A stretch of 52,095 nucleotides of DNA from Eutrophocola sp964503965. Lineage in GTDB: Bacteria > Pseudomonadota > Gammaproteobacteria > Pseudomonadales > Pseudohongiellaceae. This document shows positions 26,255 through 34,703 of this stretch, in pieces. Position 1 is the first letter of the stretch. Each line of letters begins with the position of its first letter. The notes under the pieces are model-generated. The model did no database searches. It saw only the letters and a program-made list of their open reading frames with translations, and was not told where the DNA came from. Both the position numbers and the translations under genes were made by a program. The stretch covers positions 1 through 52,095 of the forward strand of contig CAZDCK010000024.1 of assembly GCA_964503965.1 (NCBI GenBank). Direction: 5' to 3'.

Positions 26255-27457
26255 ATGACAGAAGCACAGGCGAATCCCTTGCGGGAGTCGGGTAAACCAC
26301 TTTTTTTCAAAGTGGCGAATACAGAGGAAATTGGTTTCCAGGCCCCGGATATCCGACTCGGAGAAGCGGTACGCCTGTGTGTTCGCTCGCTGTCGGTCAT
26401 GCAAAAGGAAGCCCTGGTGGCATCAGCACGGACCGGCGCTGTCTGGCGCCTGGCCAGTGATGAGGGGGCGTACCTGGCAGGACTGGATGAAGCCCCATGT
26501 CCCCTCTCTTTCCTGACGACAGGAATGGTGTGCTCCTACATGAACGAGATTGTGGCCCTGGCCGCTCAGCGCAATATTTCGATAAATAATATTCGCCTGA
26601 TTCAGGATAACTACTACACAATGAAAGGCTCGGCCCTGCGTGGCACCATGACTGGCGGCGCAAGGGATGTAGAACTGGAAGTCCAGATAGACAGCCCTGC
26701 TGATAAAAGTGAGCTGGAACTGTTGGTGGCCGATGCTGTTGCGGCTTCACCTTTGAATGGCCTGATGCGTGGGGCCATGGAGAGCCTGTTTACCCTGTCT
26801 CACAACGACAAGGAGATAAAACCCGCCAGAGCCTTGCCGGTGGGGCGTCCAGCCGAGCCGGACCCCGGTGATCATTTTGATAAAGCGCAGCCTACGAATG
26901 ACGACTGGAGTGGTCTGCTCATCAAGGGAGGGATGACGCCAAAAACCGAAGAGTCCGTTACCCTGGCCGGTGACAGTCTTAAAGAGGAACAGGACCGCAT
27001 TCTGCATATTCGAGGTATCTGTACACGGCGCGAGGATGGTTTGAAACAGGTCGAGCAGCATCTATTTAATCCCCATGGGTCTATTTTTCACTTCCTGTGC
27101 GATGAGGCACCGGAAAACGGTGGCAAGGGACTGGCTCCCGATGCTGCTTCCTACATTTCTGCTGGCATTGGTTTCTGCTTCATGACCCAGTTTGGTCGCT
27201 ATGCCAAGATCGTGAAAAAGGAACTGGAAGAGTACCGGATTATCCAGGATACCCACTTTTCCCTGGGTGGAGCCAGTTGGGGAACCGGCAAGGCAGGAAC
27301 GGCAGATCCGGTAGAGACCCATGTTTATCTTGTCACTGAACAGGATGATGATTTTGCCAGAACGGCGCTGGATATGTCGGAGCAGACCTGTTTCCTTCAT
27401 GCTTTCTGTAAAGCTGATCTGAAAACCAGGGTCAGCATTTCCGGTTACTCGAAATAA
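26255..27457 (+). CDS. Tandem OsmC-like protein
   Basis: 400 residues made of two OsmC-like halves. Domain 1 (about 30-190) has EAPCPLSFLTTGMVCSYM and the second-site region ASPLNGLMRGA, where the expected Cys is Ser. Domain 2 (about 240-400) has SYISAGIGFCFMTQFG and MSEQTCFLHAFC, with both Cys positions filled. OsmC proteins reduce organic hydroperoxides with a Cys pair, so domain 2 looks catalytic and domain 1 degenerate or regulatory. It is followed 15 bases later by the secreted PDFSGVW gene. Confidence 0.8.
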   Translation: MTEAQANPLRESGKPLFFKVANTEEIGFQAPDIRLGEAVRLCVRSLSVMQKEALVASARTGAVWRLASDEGAYLAGLDEAPCPLSFLTTGMVCSYMNEIVALAAQRNISINNIRLIQDNYYTMKGSALRGTMTGGARDVELEVQIDSPADKSELELLVADAVAASPLNGLMRGAMESLFTLSHNDKEIKPARALPVGRPAEPDPGDHFDKAQPTNDDWSGLLIKGGMTPKTEESVTLAGDSLKEEQDRILHIRGICTRREDGLKQVEQHLFNPHGSIFHFLCDEAPENGGKGLAPDAASYISAGIGFCFMTQFGRYAKIVKKELEEYRIIQDTHFSLGGASWGTGKAGTADPVETHVYLVTEQDDDFARTALDMSEQTCFLHAFCKADLKTRVSISGYSK

Positions 27458-27472
27458 TCTGGAATACTGCCC

Positions 27473-28132
27473 ATGACTATACCCTTGCCCGCTTCACTAC
27501 GATTCATCTTTTGGGTCGTCCTGTCACTTTTCCCGATGTTTTCACTGGGCCAGAGTAAACCTGATTTTTCAGGAGTTTGGGAAATGGAAGGCTGGTCCGC
27601 TGATGCCTGGGATGTTGAACCACCATATACTGAAGCAGGAAGAGCGGCTTATGAAGCCTGGGTGGCTGACCCCCTTTCCGACCCCGCTCATCAATGTATC
27701 TTTACCCTGGTGAGAATCACGACGGCTCCCATGTTGCATGAGATAATTCAGGAGGAAGATCGGGTTCTGCTTCTATACGAGTACCAGCACCAGGTCAGAC
27801 GCGCTTATATGAACAGGTCTGATGCGGAGATTCCCTATCCAACTTTAATGGGCTACTCCAGTGCAAGCTGGGAAGATGATACTCTCGTCATCAAGGCCAG
27901 GGGAGTCACAGCAGGTTTTCTGCGACCTCAGGGAGTGCCTCACTCTGCAAATCTCACCGTCATGGAAAAACGGACCATGCTTGAAGGCGGAAAGACGAAA
28001 CAACTGGAAACCATTATTGATGATCCCGAGTTTTTTAGCAGACCATGGAGTGTGACAACACAATGGAAGCGTTCGGATTTCGACATTATGGATTACGATT
28101 GTATTCCCAGGCCACACCTGGGTGATGAGTAA
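27473..28132 (+). CDS. Secreted PDxxGxW/WEGDTLVV-family protein (stand-alone)
   Basis: 219 residues. Sec signal ending FSLG, then QSKPDFSGVW at the predicted mature N-terminus. Later motifs are SWEDDTLVIKARG (about 132-144) and IDDPEFFSRPWSVTTQW (about 182-198), matching the C-terminal domains of the DUF6152 fusion proteins and the proteins at 33939 and 34704. Two Cys (HQCIF, YDCIP) could form a disulfide. Function unknown. It overlaps or abuts the DUF6152 gene downstream, forming the split version of the fusion. Confidence 0.75.
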   Translation: MTIPLPASLRFIFWVVLSLFPMFSLGQSKPDFSGVWEMEGWSADAWDVEPPYTEAGRAAYEAWVADPLSDPAHQCIFTLVRITTAPMLHEIIQEEDRVLLLYEYQHQVRRAYMNRSDAEIPYPTLMGYSSASWEDDTLVIKARGVTAGFLRPQGVPHSANLTVMEKRTMLEGGKTKQLETIIDDPEFFSRPWSVTTQWKRSDFDIMDYDCIPRPHLGDE

Positions 28133-28154
28133 AGCAGAAACGGGGGTACAACAG

Positions 28155-28541
28155 ATGAAATGGGGATTAACTGGAGTCATGCTGGCGCTGGCGGCATCAC
28201 CTGTGCTTGCACACCACTCATTTTTATCCATATATGATCAGGAAGCCATCACCACAATTGAAGGTGTTGTCACTGAAGTCTGGTTTGAAAACCCCCATAG
28301 TCGCGTCTATATCGAATCAACAGATGCAGAAGGGAGCAAAACGCTGTGGGAATCCGAAACTTATCCCCGAAATATCCTTGTTCGTCGTGGTTGGAATCAC
28401 AATGATCTGAAAGCGGGTGACAAAGTGATTCTCACAGGCAGGCTGGCTAAAAACGGCACTCCCAGGCTACAGATGCTGACCCTTGTAAGGCCTTCCGATG
28501 GATGGGAAGGTATAGGCTTTGCCCCGGATTCAATTGATTGA
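28155..28541 (+). CDS. Secreted DUF6152 protein (stand-alone)
   Basis: 128 residues from the ATG at 28155, which starts the signal peptide MKWGLTGVMLALAASPVLA; an alternative ATG at 28122 overlaps the upstream gene. The predicted mature N-terminus is His-His-Ser, and TIEGVVTEVWFENPH places Asn-Pro-His at mature positions 27-29. The remainder is a small beta-rich domain (AGDKVILTGRLAKNG). Function unknown; pairing with the preceding gene mirrors the fusions at 10881 and 19446. Confidence 0.82.
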   Translation: MKWGLTGVMLALAASPVLAHHSFLSIYDQEAITTIEGVVTEVWFENPHSRVYIESTDAEGSKTLWESETYPRNILVRRGWNHNDLKAGDKVILTGRLAKNGTPRLQMLTLVRPSDGWEGIGFAPDSID

Positions 28542-28575
28542 CTACCAGAATTATGGCTTGCCAGAATATGCATAT

Positions 28576-30018
28576 ATGACCAGATATCTTTCCCTGCTTG
28601 TTACTGTCATTGTCGGGCTGAATTTCGCTGTACTTTCACAGGCCCAGGAAGTCCCGCCCAACAGTGAGGTCCCCCAGCGCATCCAGCGCGTTGTCGACGG
28701 GCATAAATTGCCCGAGACCAGTTTCAGCTTTCTGGTTCAGGAAGTGGGAACTGACACACCGCTGTTTTCCATGAACGCCAGCATACCCATGAATCCAGCC
28801 TCTGCCATCAAGACAGTAACCACACTGGCGGCCCTGGAATCACTCGGGCCGGCGTTTAACTGGCAGACCGAGCTTTATGCGCTGGGTCCAGTCAGCAATG
28901 GAGTGCTGCAAGGTGATTTGCTGATGAAAGGAGGCGGAGACCCTTTTCTTGTTGAGGATCAGCTGCGCAACATGCTCAAATCCCTGCAACGGGCCGGTGT
29001 GGAACATATCACCGGTAATCTTGTGCTGGATGGCTCTTATTTTGATGCATCTGCAGAAAATGGTGAGTTGATTGACAACCAGGCTGGGCGTGCCTATAAC
29101 ACACGTCCCAATGCGGTCATTGCCAATTTCCAGGCGATGACCTTTTTCTTTTATCCCCATCCCAATGGGCGCGATGTCATCATCCATACTGATCCCCGTC
29201 TGCCCAATGTGAAGGTTACCAACCGCCTGCGCCTGGCCAACCGATCCTGTGGTGGTTATCAACGCGGCATCAGTTTCAACCTGAATCCTGAAGATCCCTC
29301 GGAAGTTATTTTTGAAGGCAATTTTCCAGCCCGATGTTCCCGGTACCAGATGGTAAGGGAAGTGCTTGATGCCCCGGATTATACCTTTGGCCTGTTCCAG
29401 GAGTTGTGGATGGAACTGGGCGGTACCCTGGATGGCGATCTCCTGCGGGGGCAGGTACCTGATGACCTCGAACCAATTGTTATCTGGAATTCAGTGCCCT
29501 TGTCCGATGTGATCAAGTCCATCAACAAGTACAGTAATAATCTGATGACCCGCCATTTGCTGCTTACCCTGGGTGCGGAAGTTCTTGGTCCCCCGGCTAC
29601 CGTGGACAAGGGGGTCGAGGCCATGAAGAATTACCTGGAGCTCAAGAGCCTGGATTCCACACAGCTAACCCTGAGTAATGGGGCGGGTCTCTCACGGGAC
29701 ACGCGTATTACCGCAGAATTGCTCAATGACATGCTCCAGAGTGCCTGGTCCAGTCCTTATATGCCGGAGTTTGTCGCCTCCCTGCCTATTAATGGCATGG
29801 ATGGGACGATGCGAAATCGTGTGCGGGGCTCCCGGATGTCGGGACGAATGCATGTGAAAACCGGATCACTGGATGAAGTCGCAGCCGTCGCTGGCTTCGT
29901 ATATTCACAAAGCGATAAAGTTTACTCTGTGGTGGGCATGGTCAATCATGAATTGGCTGATCGCGGGCCGGGGGCAGAGTTGCTGAATGAATTTTTAACC
30001 TGGGTCTACTTACAATAG
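28576..30018 (+). CDS. dacB: D-alanyl-D-alanine carboxypeptidase/endopeptidase, PBP4 (class C) type
   Basis: 480 residues from the ATG at 28576 (signal MTRYLSLLVTVIVGLNFAVLSQA). Penicillin-binding motifs are PASAIK with nucleophile Ser76, YSNN (SxN) and HVKTGS (KTG) near the C-terminus. GDLLMKGGGDPFL is a family hallmark. It trims or cuts peptidoglycan cross-bridges in the periplasm. The upstream frame extension from 28519 overlaps the DUF6152 gene and has no signal peptide, so it is rejected. The cyclophilin gene follows after 12 bases. Confidence 0.9.
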   Translation: MTRYLSLLVTVIVGLNFAVLSQAQEVPPNSEVPQRIQRVVDGHKLPETSFSFLVQEVGTDTPLFSMNASIPMNPASAIKTVTTLAALESLGPAFNWQTELYALGPVSNGVLQGDLLMKGGGDPFLVEDQLRNMLKSLQRAGVEHITGNLVLDGSYFDASAENGELIDNQAGRAYNTRPNAVIANFQAMTFFFYPHPNGRDVIIHTDPRLPNVKVTNRLRLANRSCGGYQRGISFNLNPEDPSEVIFEGNFPARCSRYQMVREVLDAPDYTFGLFQELWMELGGTLDGDLLRGQVPDDLEPIVIWNSVPLSDVIKSINKYSNNLMTRHLLLTLGAEVLGPPATVDKGVEAMKNYLELKSLDSTQLTLSNGAGLSRDTRITAELLNDMLQSAWSSPYMPEFVASLPINGMDGTMRNRVRGSRMSGRMHVKTGSLDEVAAVAGFVYSQSDKVYSVVGMVNHELADRGPGAELLNEFLTWVYLQ

Positions 30019-30030
30019 AGGAATACAAGA

Positions 30031-30738
30031 ATGAACGGTAAGTTATCACTGCTGATGACAGGATCGTTAATGTTGCTGGTTGCCTGTGGCAATGAAACAG
30101 CTACGGAATCAACGGATTCTGAGGCAATGGTTGAAACAGTTGTTGTGGAAAGTGAACCGGCGGGGCCGATGCTGGCACCCTTGCCTGGCTATGAAGGGGA
30201 AGTCCCTGACCTGACAGAAAAAACCACTGTTTTGATGGTGACTGAAGCCGGGGATATAACTATTGAAGTTTATCCGGCTGCAGCCCCCAATGCCGCAGCC
30301 CGTTTTGTTGAACTGGTGGAAGCCGGTTTTTATGACAACACACCGGTGTTTCGTGTAGTACCAGGGTTTGTAGCGCAGTTTGGTATTAACTGGCGGGATG
30401 AGTATCCATCCTGGCAGGATAATAATTTTGATGATGACCCGACCATTTTCGCCCTGGACAGGGGAACCCTGGCCTTTGCCAAGGCTGGACCCAATACAAA
30501 TTCCACCCAGGTATTTATCAACTACGTGGAAAACAATCGACTGGCAGATCCCCAGTATAACTTCACAACCTTCGCCATCGTGACTGAAGGCATGGATGTG
30601 GTCGAATCCTTCATTCCTGTGGGGGAGCCCGGTGGCGGTCTTGACCAGTTCCGGCTCTGGAATGATGGCCAGGCTTATCTCGAGTCACTGGATACCAGGC
30701 CCGTGATGATTCAGCAGGCGATGATAGTTTCCGACTGA
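30031..30738 (+). CDS. Cyclophilin-type peptidyl-prolyl isomerase, lipoprotein
   Basis: 235 residues. Lipobox LVAC with Cys19 indicates lipidation, followed by a Glu/Ser-rich linker. The cyclophilin domain (about 65-230) shows GDITIEVYPAAAPNAAARFVEL-type sequence (residues about 73-95), FYDNTPVFRVVPGFVAQFG with the catalytic Arg, and LAFAKAGPNTNSTQVFIN. It assists folding of envelope proteins. GAGG precedes the ATG. Likely co-transcribed with the PBP4 gene. Confidence 0.9.
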   Translation: MNGKLSLLMTGSLMLLVACGNETATESTDSEAMVETVVVESEPAGPMLAPLPGYEGEVPDLTEKTTVLMVTEAGDITIEVYPAAAPNAAARFVELVEAGFYDNTPVFRVVPGFVAQFGINWRDEYPSWQDNNFDDDPTIFALDRGTLAFAKAGPNTNSTQVFINYVENNRLADPQYNFTTFAIVTEGMDVVESFIPVGEPGGGLDQFRLWNDGQAYLESLDTRPVMIQQAMIVSD

Positions 30739-30751
30739 AAGACTTTCCTGG

Positions 30752-31474
30752 CTAGTTATCCTCGACCAGGCTTTCATGAATGATGAGCAGGGCTTCGGCT
30801 TCTCCGGGTCTGCCAGTCAGCGTTTGCGGTTTTTTATTGAGCAGTTGCTTGAAAGTTGAGGCTCCCGGGCATTCATCGTAGAACTGGTCCAGAGCAGGCA
30901 GTTCATCGAAACTGATCTGTTCATCAAACGTATACCGGATGGCATCCAGGGATTCCCACAGTACTGAATCGGCGGCCATTACCGGTCTGTCCATCATGGT
31001 CCTGTTCCATTCCCATTCAGCCATTGTTGTATTGAGCGTTTCAAGATGCATTTCAATGCGTTTTTTAAAAATCGCGGTGGTGGCTGGAACATTGGCGCCG
31101 GGATGAAAGATGTCACACCAGATCAGGTTAATGCAGGACACCAGCAGGTCAAGGAATGCACTGGAAGCCAGTTGTCGGTGCCTGAACCAGGCAGTTTCAT
31201 CAAGGTCGCTGTCGCCCAGCCTGGTATCCAGATATTCCAGTATGACCAGTACTTCATTCAGGCGCATATCTCCCCATTGGAGAAATGGCAGTTTCTGGAA
31301 GTCGCCTGAAATATTCCTGTCATTGCGGATAATAGGCCAGTTACTGTTGTCTTTAGCGAGCTTGATACGATCATCAGTAAACGGCACCTGGTGATGTGCG
31401 AGCAGTGCGCGAATAAACTGGGCGCGTCCGCGCAGGTCGAAATAATGCAGTGTGATGGCTGGAGTGTCAGGCAT
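30752..31474 (-). CDS. Glutathione S-transferase-family protein
   Basis: 240 residues from the ATG at 31474, where the thioredoxin-like domain begins (ITLHYFDLRGRAQFIRALL); the longer frame adds 45 non-conserved residues. QKLPFLQWGDMRLNEVLVILEYLD supplies the cis-Pro and the helix-2 region that binds glutathione (boundaries about residues 60-85). A C-terminal all-alpha domain follows. Tyr or Arg of YFDLRGR is the likely thiol-activating region. Substrate unknown. Convergent with the cyclophilin gene; a palindrome lies in its upstream region. Confidence 0.8.
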   Translation of the reverse strand: MPDTPAITLHYFDLRGRAQFIRALLAHHQVPFTDDRIKLAKDNSNWPIIRNDRNISGDFQKLPFLQWGDMRLNEVLVILEYLDTRLGDSDLDETAWFRHRQLASSAFLDLLVSCINLIWCDIFHPGANVPATTAIFKKRIEMHLETLNTTMAEWEWNRTMMDRPVMAADSVLWESLDAIRYTFDEQISFDELPALDQFYDECPGASTFKQLLNKKPQTLTGRPGEAEALLIIHESLVEDN

Positions 31475-31509
31475 GACGGATATTTCCCGGGTAAATCTAA
31501 AAAATTGAT

Positions 31510-31528
31510 CATACCGAAGTTTGGTATG
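31510..31528. promoter_or_regulatory. Palindrome in the GST/Rieske divergent region
   Basis: CATACCGAAGTTTGGTATG, 19 bases, with eight of nine pairs complementary around a central G. It lies 36 bases upstream of the GST ATG (minus) and 75 bases upstream of the Rieske ATG (plus), so it could be an operator for a dimeric repressor. No regulator gene is adjacent. Confidence 0.5.
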
Positions 31529-31602
31529 GATAGAGAAGTGGACTGTCGTGATTGTGGAATTACAATAGCAGGCCTTTATAAAGTAATGAAAAAGAATTCT
31601 CC

Positions 31603-31944
31603 ATGACATTTCATCCCCTTGAAAAAACCGACAACCTGCATCCCGAATATCGCCAGAGTTTCCGGGTGGATGGTTACCACCTGTTGTTGCTGATGCATGA
31701 AAACGAGCCCTATCTGCTCGATAATATCTGTCCCCATGCCGGGTATCCCATGGAGCAGGGGAAAGTGATTGAGGGCAAACTGCGTTGTCCCATGCATGGT
31801 TACCTGTTCAGACTGGAAAATGGCGACTGTACCTTCCATCCGGAAGGACCCTGTCGCGGTATACAGGTATATGATGTAGTGATTAAGGGGGGTGACGTGG
31901 GCGTATACCTGGAAGAAAATTCAGGCCCCCAGCGGGAAGGATGA
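31603..31944 (+). CDS. Rieske [2Fe-2S] ferredoxin-type protein
   Basis: 113 residues with both cluster-binding boxes: Cys43-Pro-His45 (NICPHAGYPM) and Cys62-Pro-Met-His65 (RCPMHGYLF). The 16-residue spacing and short length match soluble Rieske ferredoxins that feed electrons to oxygenases, or small nitrite-reductase-like subunits. No signal peptide, so it is cytoplasmic. No oxygenase is adjacent. It is convergent with the CNT transporter and only 3 bases apart. Confidence 0.9.
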   Translation: MTFHPLEKTDNLHPEYRQSFRVDGYHLLLLMHENEPYLLDNICPHAGYPMEQGKVIEGKLRCPMHGYLFRLENGDCTFHPEGPCRGIQVYDVVIKGGDVGVYLEENSGPQREG

Positions 31945-31947
31945 CGG

Positions 31948-33210
31948 TTAAAGGATCAGGCCAACAATAGCGGCTGTCAGCGAAGTGGCCAGAGTGCCGG
32001 AAAGAATGGATAGAGGGCACAATGCCATAATATCCTTGATCCTTGCCGGACATATGGTCATCAATCCGGCAATCATGATTCCCACACTGCCCAGGTTGGC
32101 AAAGCCGCACAGGGCATAGGTCATAATCAGACGGCTGTGCTCTGTCAGCGGTGTCGTCTGCAGGTTGATAAAGGCTATGAATTCATTGAGGATGGTTTTT
32201 GTTCCCATCAACTGACCGGCAGTGAAAGCTTCTTCCCAGGGAATACCGATCAGCCACATCAGGGGAGCGAATATAGTGCCTGACAGGCGCGCCAGGGTGA
32301 TTTCCTCTCCATAGACGGATGGCAGTAGTGACAGGGCTTCATCAACAAGGGCTGCCAGTGCCACGAACACGATGAGTGTAGCGATGATGTTAACCAGCAT
32401 TTTCAGGCCGACAAGCGTGCCTTGCATGATGGCGTCCATGATGCCTTCATAGTGCAGGATCGTGTCTGCTTTCTTACCGGCTTCCTCCACGGAAATGGCC
32501 ACCGGTTCCTCAATGGGCTTGATCATGATGGCCAGCATGATTGCTGCCGGAGCACTGATTACCGAGGCGACGAGTATATGGGAAAGCGGTGTATCTATGA
32601 CGCCGGTTAGCAACGCGGCATAAAGGCCCATCACGGTTCCTGCCACGGTGGCCATTCCGCAGGTCATCAGGATAAACAGCTCAGCGCGGGACATGGAATC
32701 CAGGTAGGCGCGGATCAGCAGCGGTGACTCCACCTGGCCGAAAAAAATACTGGCAGCAGCACCGAAGCCGATTTCACCACTGAGGCCGAAACTCTTCTGC
32801 AGCAGGCGGCTGAAGCCATTCACAATCAGCGGAATAATGCGCCAGTGCCATAAAAGTGCTGACAGCACGCTGGTCACGAGTATGATCGGCAGGGCGGTGA
32901 AGGCCATACTGCCCATCGCAGCGGGATCAGTAATTTCAAAGGGCGCATCCCCACCCCCGACAAACCCGAAGACATAAGCGGTTGCGGTTTCGGTAGAGCG
33001 GATAACAGCCGATATACCACGGTTTAACAACAATAGCACATCCTGGAAAGGGCCAACTTTCAGGAGCAGACCGGCAAGGACAAACTGCAGTCCCAGCCCG
33101 GTAAGAATAACTTTCCAGGATTGTAGCTGACGCCCGCCAGCGAGCCAGGCAACCAGAAGAATCGCCAGAATGCCAAGTATGCCCTGGAATGGAATATCAC
33201 TGCCGCCCAC
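31948..33210 (-). CDS. Concentrative nucleoside transporter (CNT/NupC family)
   Basis: 420 residues, about ten membrane segments plus re-entrant loops. Family motifs are GEIGFGAAASIFFGQVESPLLI (boundaries about 143-164), with the Gln-Val-Glu nucleoside-binding residues, and MTCGMATVAGTVMGLYA, plus the C-terminal NEFIAFI and GFANLGSVGIM. It imports nucleosides driven by H+ or Na+. It stands alone as a transcript; the region upstream (33211-33498) separates it from the DUF6152 operon. Confidence 0.92.
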   Translation of the reverse strand: MGGSDIPFQGILGILAILLVAWLAGGRQLQSWKVILTGLGLQFVLAGLLLKVGPFQDVLLLLNRGISAVIRSTETATAYVFGFVGGGDAPFEITDPAAMGSMAFTALPIILVTSVLSALLWHWRIIPLIVNGFSRLLQKSFGLSGEIGFGAAASIFFGQVESPLLIRAYLDSMSRAELFILMTCGMATVAGTVMGLYAALLTGVIDTPLSHILVASVISAPAAIMLAIMIKPIEEPVAISVEEAGKKADTILHYEGIMDAIMQGTLVGLKMLVNIIATLIVFVALAALVDEALSLLPSVYGEEITLARLSGTIFAPLMWLIGIPWEEAFTAGQLMGTKTILNEFIAFINLQTTPLTEHSRLIMTYALCGFANLGSVGIMIAGLMTICPARIKDIMALCPLSILSGTLATSLTAAIVGLIL

Positions 33211-33498
33211 GATATTTACGCTGCTTGTTTGTCGTTGAAAGAGGTTTATCCTATAAAAGTCTTGCCTGTGTGGAAAGGTAATTCCTCCGGGGTCGGGGGT
33301 TGGATTGGGTATTGGCTGTAAGGTAGGAATGAAGTGGTCTATGTGCCAGTCGGTTCCAGGGATATCATCATGGCAGATTTAGTGAATGGATAATCCCGCG
33401 TTAAGGACTTCAGATGGATTCCTGTGTTATGGTTTTTCTTCAATGAGGGAAAAAATGGTGCCGGTAGTCATATTTAAAAGACATCGGGGGGTGTTTTT

Positions 33499-33891
33499 AT
33501 GAAGAGCAACAAGTTGATAATGCTTGCAAACCTGGTTTTGTTAATGTGGAGCGTGCAATCACACGCTCATCATTCCTTTGCTGCCGAGTTTGATATCGAA
33601 AAGCCGGTGCAACTAAAAGGGGTCGTGGCAGAAGTTGAGTTCATAAACCCCCATTCCTGGATTCATATTGATGTCACTCGTGACGATGGATCTGTGGAGC
33701 GCTGGGAGATTGAAGGGGGTACACCGAACACACTGTTCAGACGCGGGATTAACCAGAATACCTTGCCGGAAGGAACAGAAATCATAGTGGATGGTTACCA
33801 GGCCAGGGATGGTTCCAATCGGGCCAGCGGTCGGGACGTGACTCTGACAGATGGCAGCACACTGTTTCTGGAGGGATCTGCACCTCCATGA
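33499..33891 (+). CDS. Secreted DUF6152 protein (stand-alone), first gene of a three-gene operon
   Basis: 130 residues, Sec signal ending QSHA before His-His-Ser. LKGVVAEVEFINPHSW places Asn-Pro-His at mature positions 27-29. DDGSVERWEIEGGTPNTLFRRG and ASGRDVTLTDGSTLFLEG are conserved in the family (about residues 54-75 and 106-123). A G-rich ribosome site lies upstream of the ATG. Two PDxxGxW-family genes follow on the same strand, each with a strong ribosome site. Confidence 0.85.
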   Translation: MKSNKLIMLANLVLLMWSVQSHAHHSFAAEFDIEKPVQLKGVVAEVEFINPHSWIHIDVTRDDGSVERWEIEGGTPNTLFRRGINQNTLPEGTEIIVDGYQARDGSNRASGRDVTLTDGSTLFLEGSAPP

Positions 33892-33938
33892 GGAGACAGA
33901 GCATTTTGGGCAGGGCAGATAGAAACCAGGAGGAGTAA

Positions 33939-34700
33939 ATGGTTAATGTGTTGAAACGGTTTTCGGCCATCTTATTACTGGCTGGATCATCCCAGGCCTG
34001 GAGTCAGCCGGATCTCAGTGGTATCTGGCAGGCCTTGAATACCGCCAACTGGGATTTGCAGGCCCATGCTGCAGAACCCGGTCCGGAACCCGGGCTTGGT
34101 GCACTGCTGGCCGTTCCCGGTGGAGCAGGTGTTGTTGTCGGTAATGAGATTCCCTACCACCCTGATGCCCTCGGGCAGAGAAACCTGAATCGTGAGAACC
34201 GCTGGGTTGATGATCCGGAGCTGAAATGTTTCATGCCCGGTATTCCCCGGGCCAACTACCTGCCCTATCCGTTCCAGATCGTGCAGGGGGATAATGTGAT
34301 CATGATGACCTATGAGTTTGCGGATGCGGTCAGGGTAGTCAACATGGAGGACCCAGGTCCTGCCCCGGCTAACAGCTGGATGGGATGGAATGTGGGTCAT
34401 TGGGAGGGAGAGTCGCTGGTGGTAGAGGTTACAGCCCAGCATGATGATACCTGGCTGGATCGCTCGGGAAACTACCACAGTGATGCTATGCGTGTTACTG
34501 AGCGTTATACATTGCAGACACCCGACATCATGCTCTACGAGGCCACTATGGATGACCCTGAAATTTTTACCAGACCCTGGACTATTCGTATGCTCCTGTA
34601 CCGGCGTGTTGAAGACAATGCCCGGCTGATGGAGTTCAAGTGCATACCCTTTGTTGAAAATGTGCTCTACGGTGCTATTGGCAGACCGGAAGGAGAGTAA
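33939..34700 (+). CDS. Secreted PDxxGxW/WEGDTLVV-family protein
   Basis: 253 residues. Signal ends SQAWS, mature start QPDLSGIWQAL. Hallmarks: GHWEGESLVVEVTAQ (about 149-163), RVTERYTLQTPDIMLYEATMDDP (about 180-202) and FTRPWTIRMLLYRR. Cys near the C-terminus (EFKCIPF) and mid-protein (LKCFMPG) are conserved among relatives in this window. AGGAGG lies upstream. Function unknown; it shares the family pattern with the C-terminal domain of the DUF6152 fusions. Confidence 0.8.
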   Translation: MVNVLKRFSAILLLAGSSQAWSQPDLSGIWQALNTANWDLQAHAAEPGPEPGLGALLAVPGGAGVVVGNEIPYHPDALGQRNLNRENRWVDDPELKCFMPGIPRANYLPYPFQIVQGDNVIMMTYEFADAVRVVNMEDPGPAPANSWMGWNVGHWEGESLVVEVTAQHDDTWLDRSGNYHSDAMRVTERYTLQTPDIMLYEATMDDPEIFTRPWTIRMLLYRRVEDNARLMEFKCIPFVENVLYGAIGRPEGE

Positions 34701-34703
34701 CTG

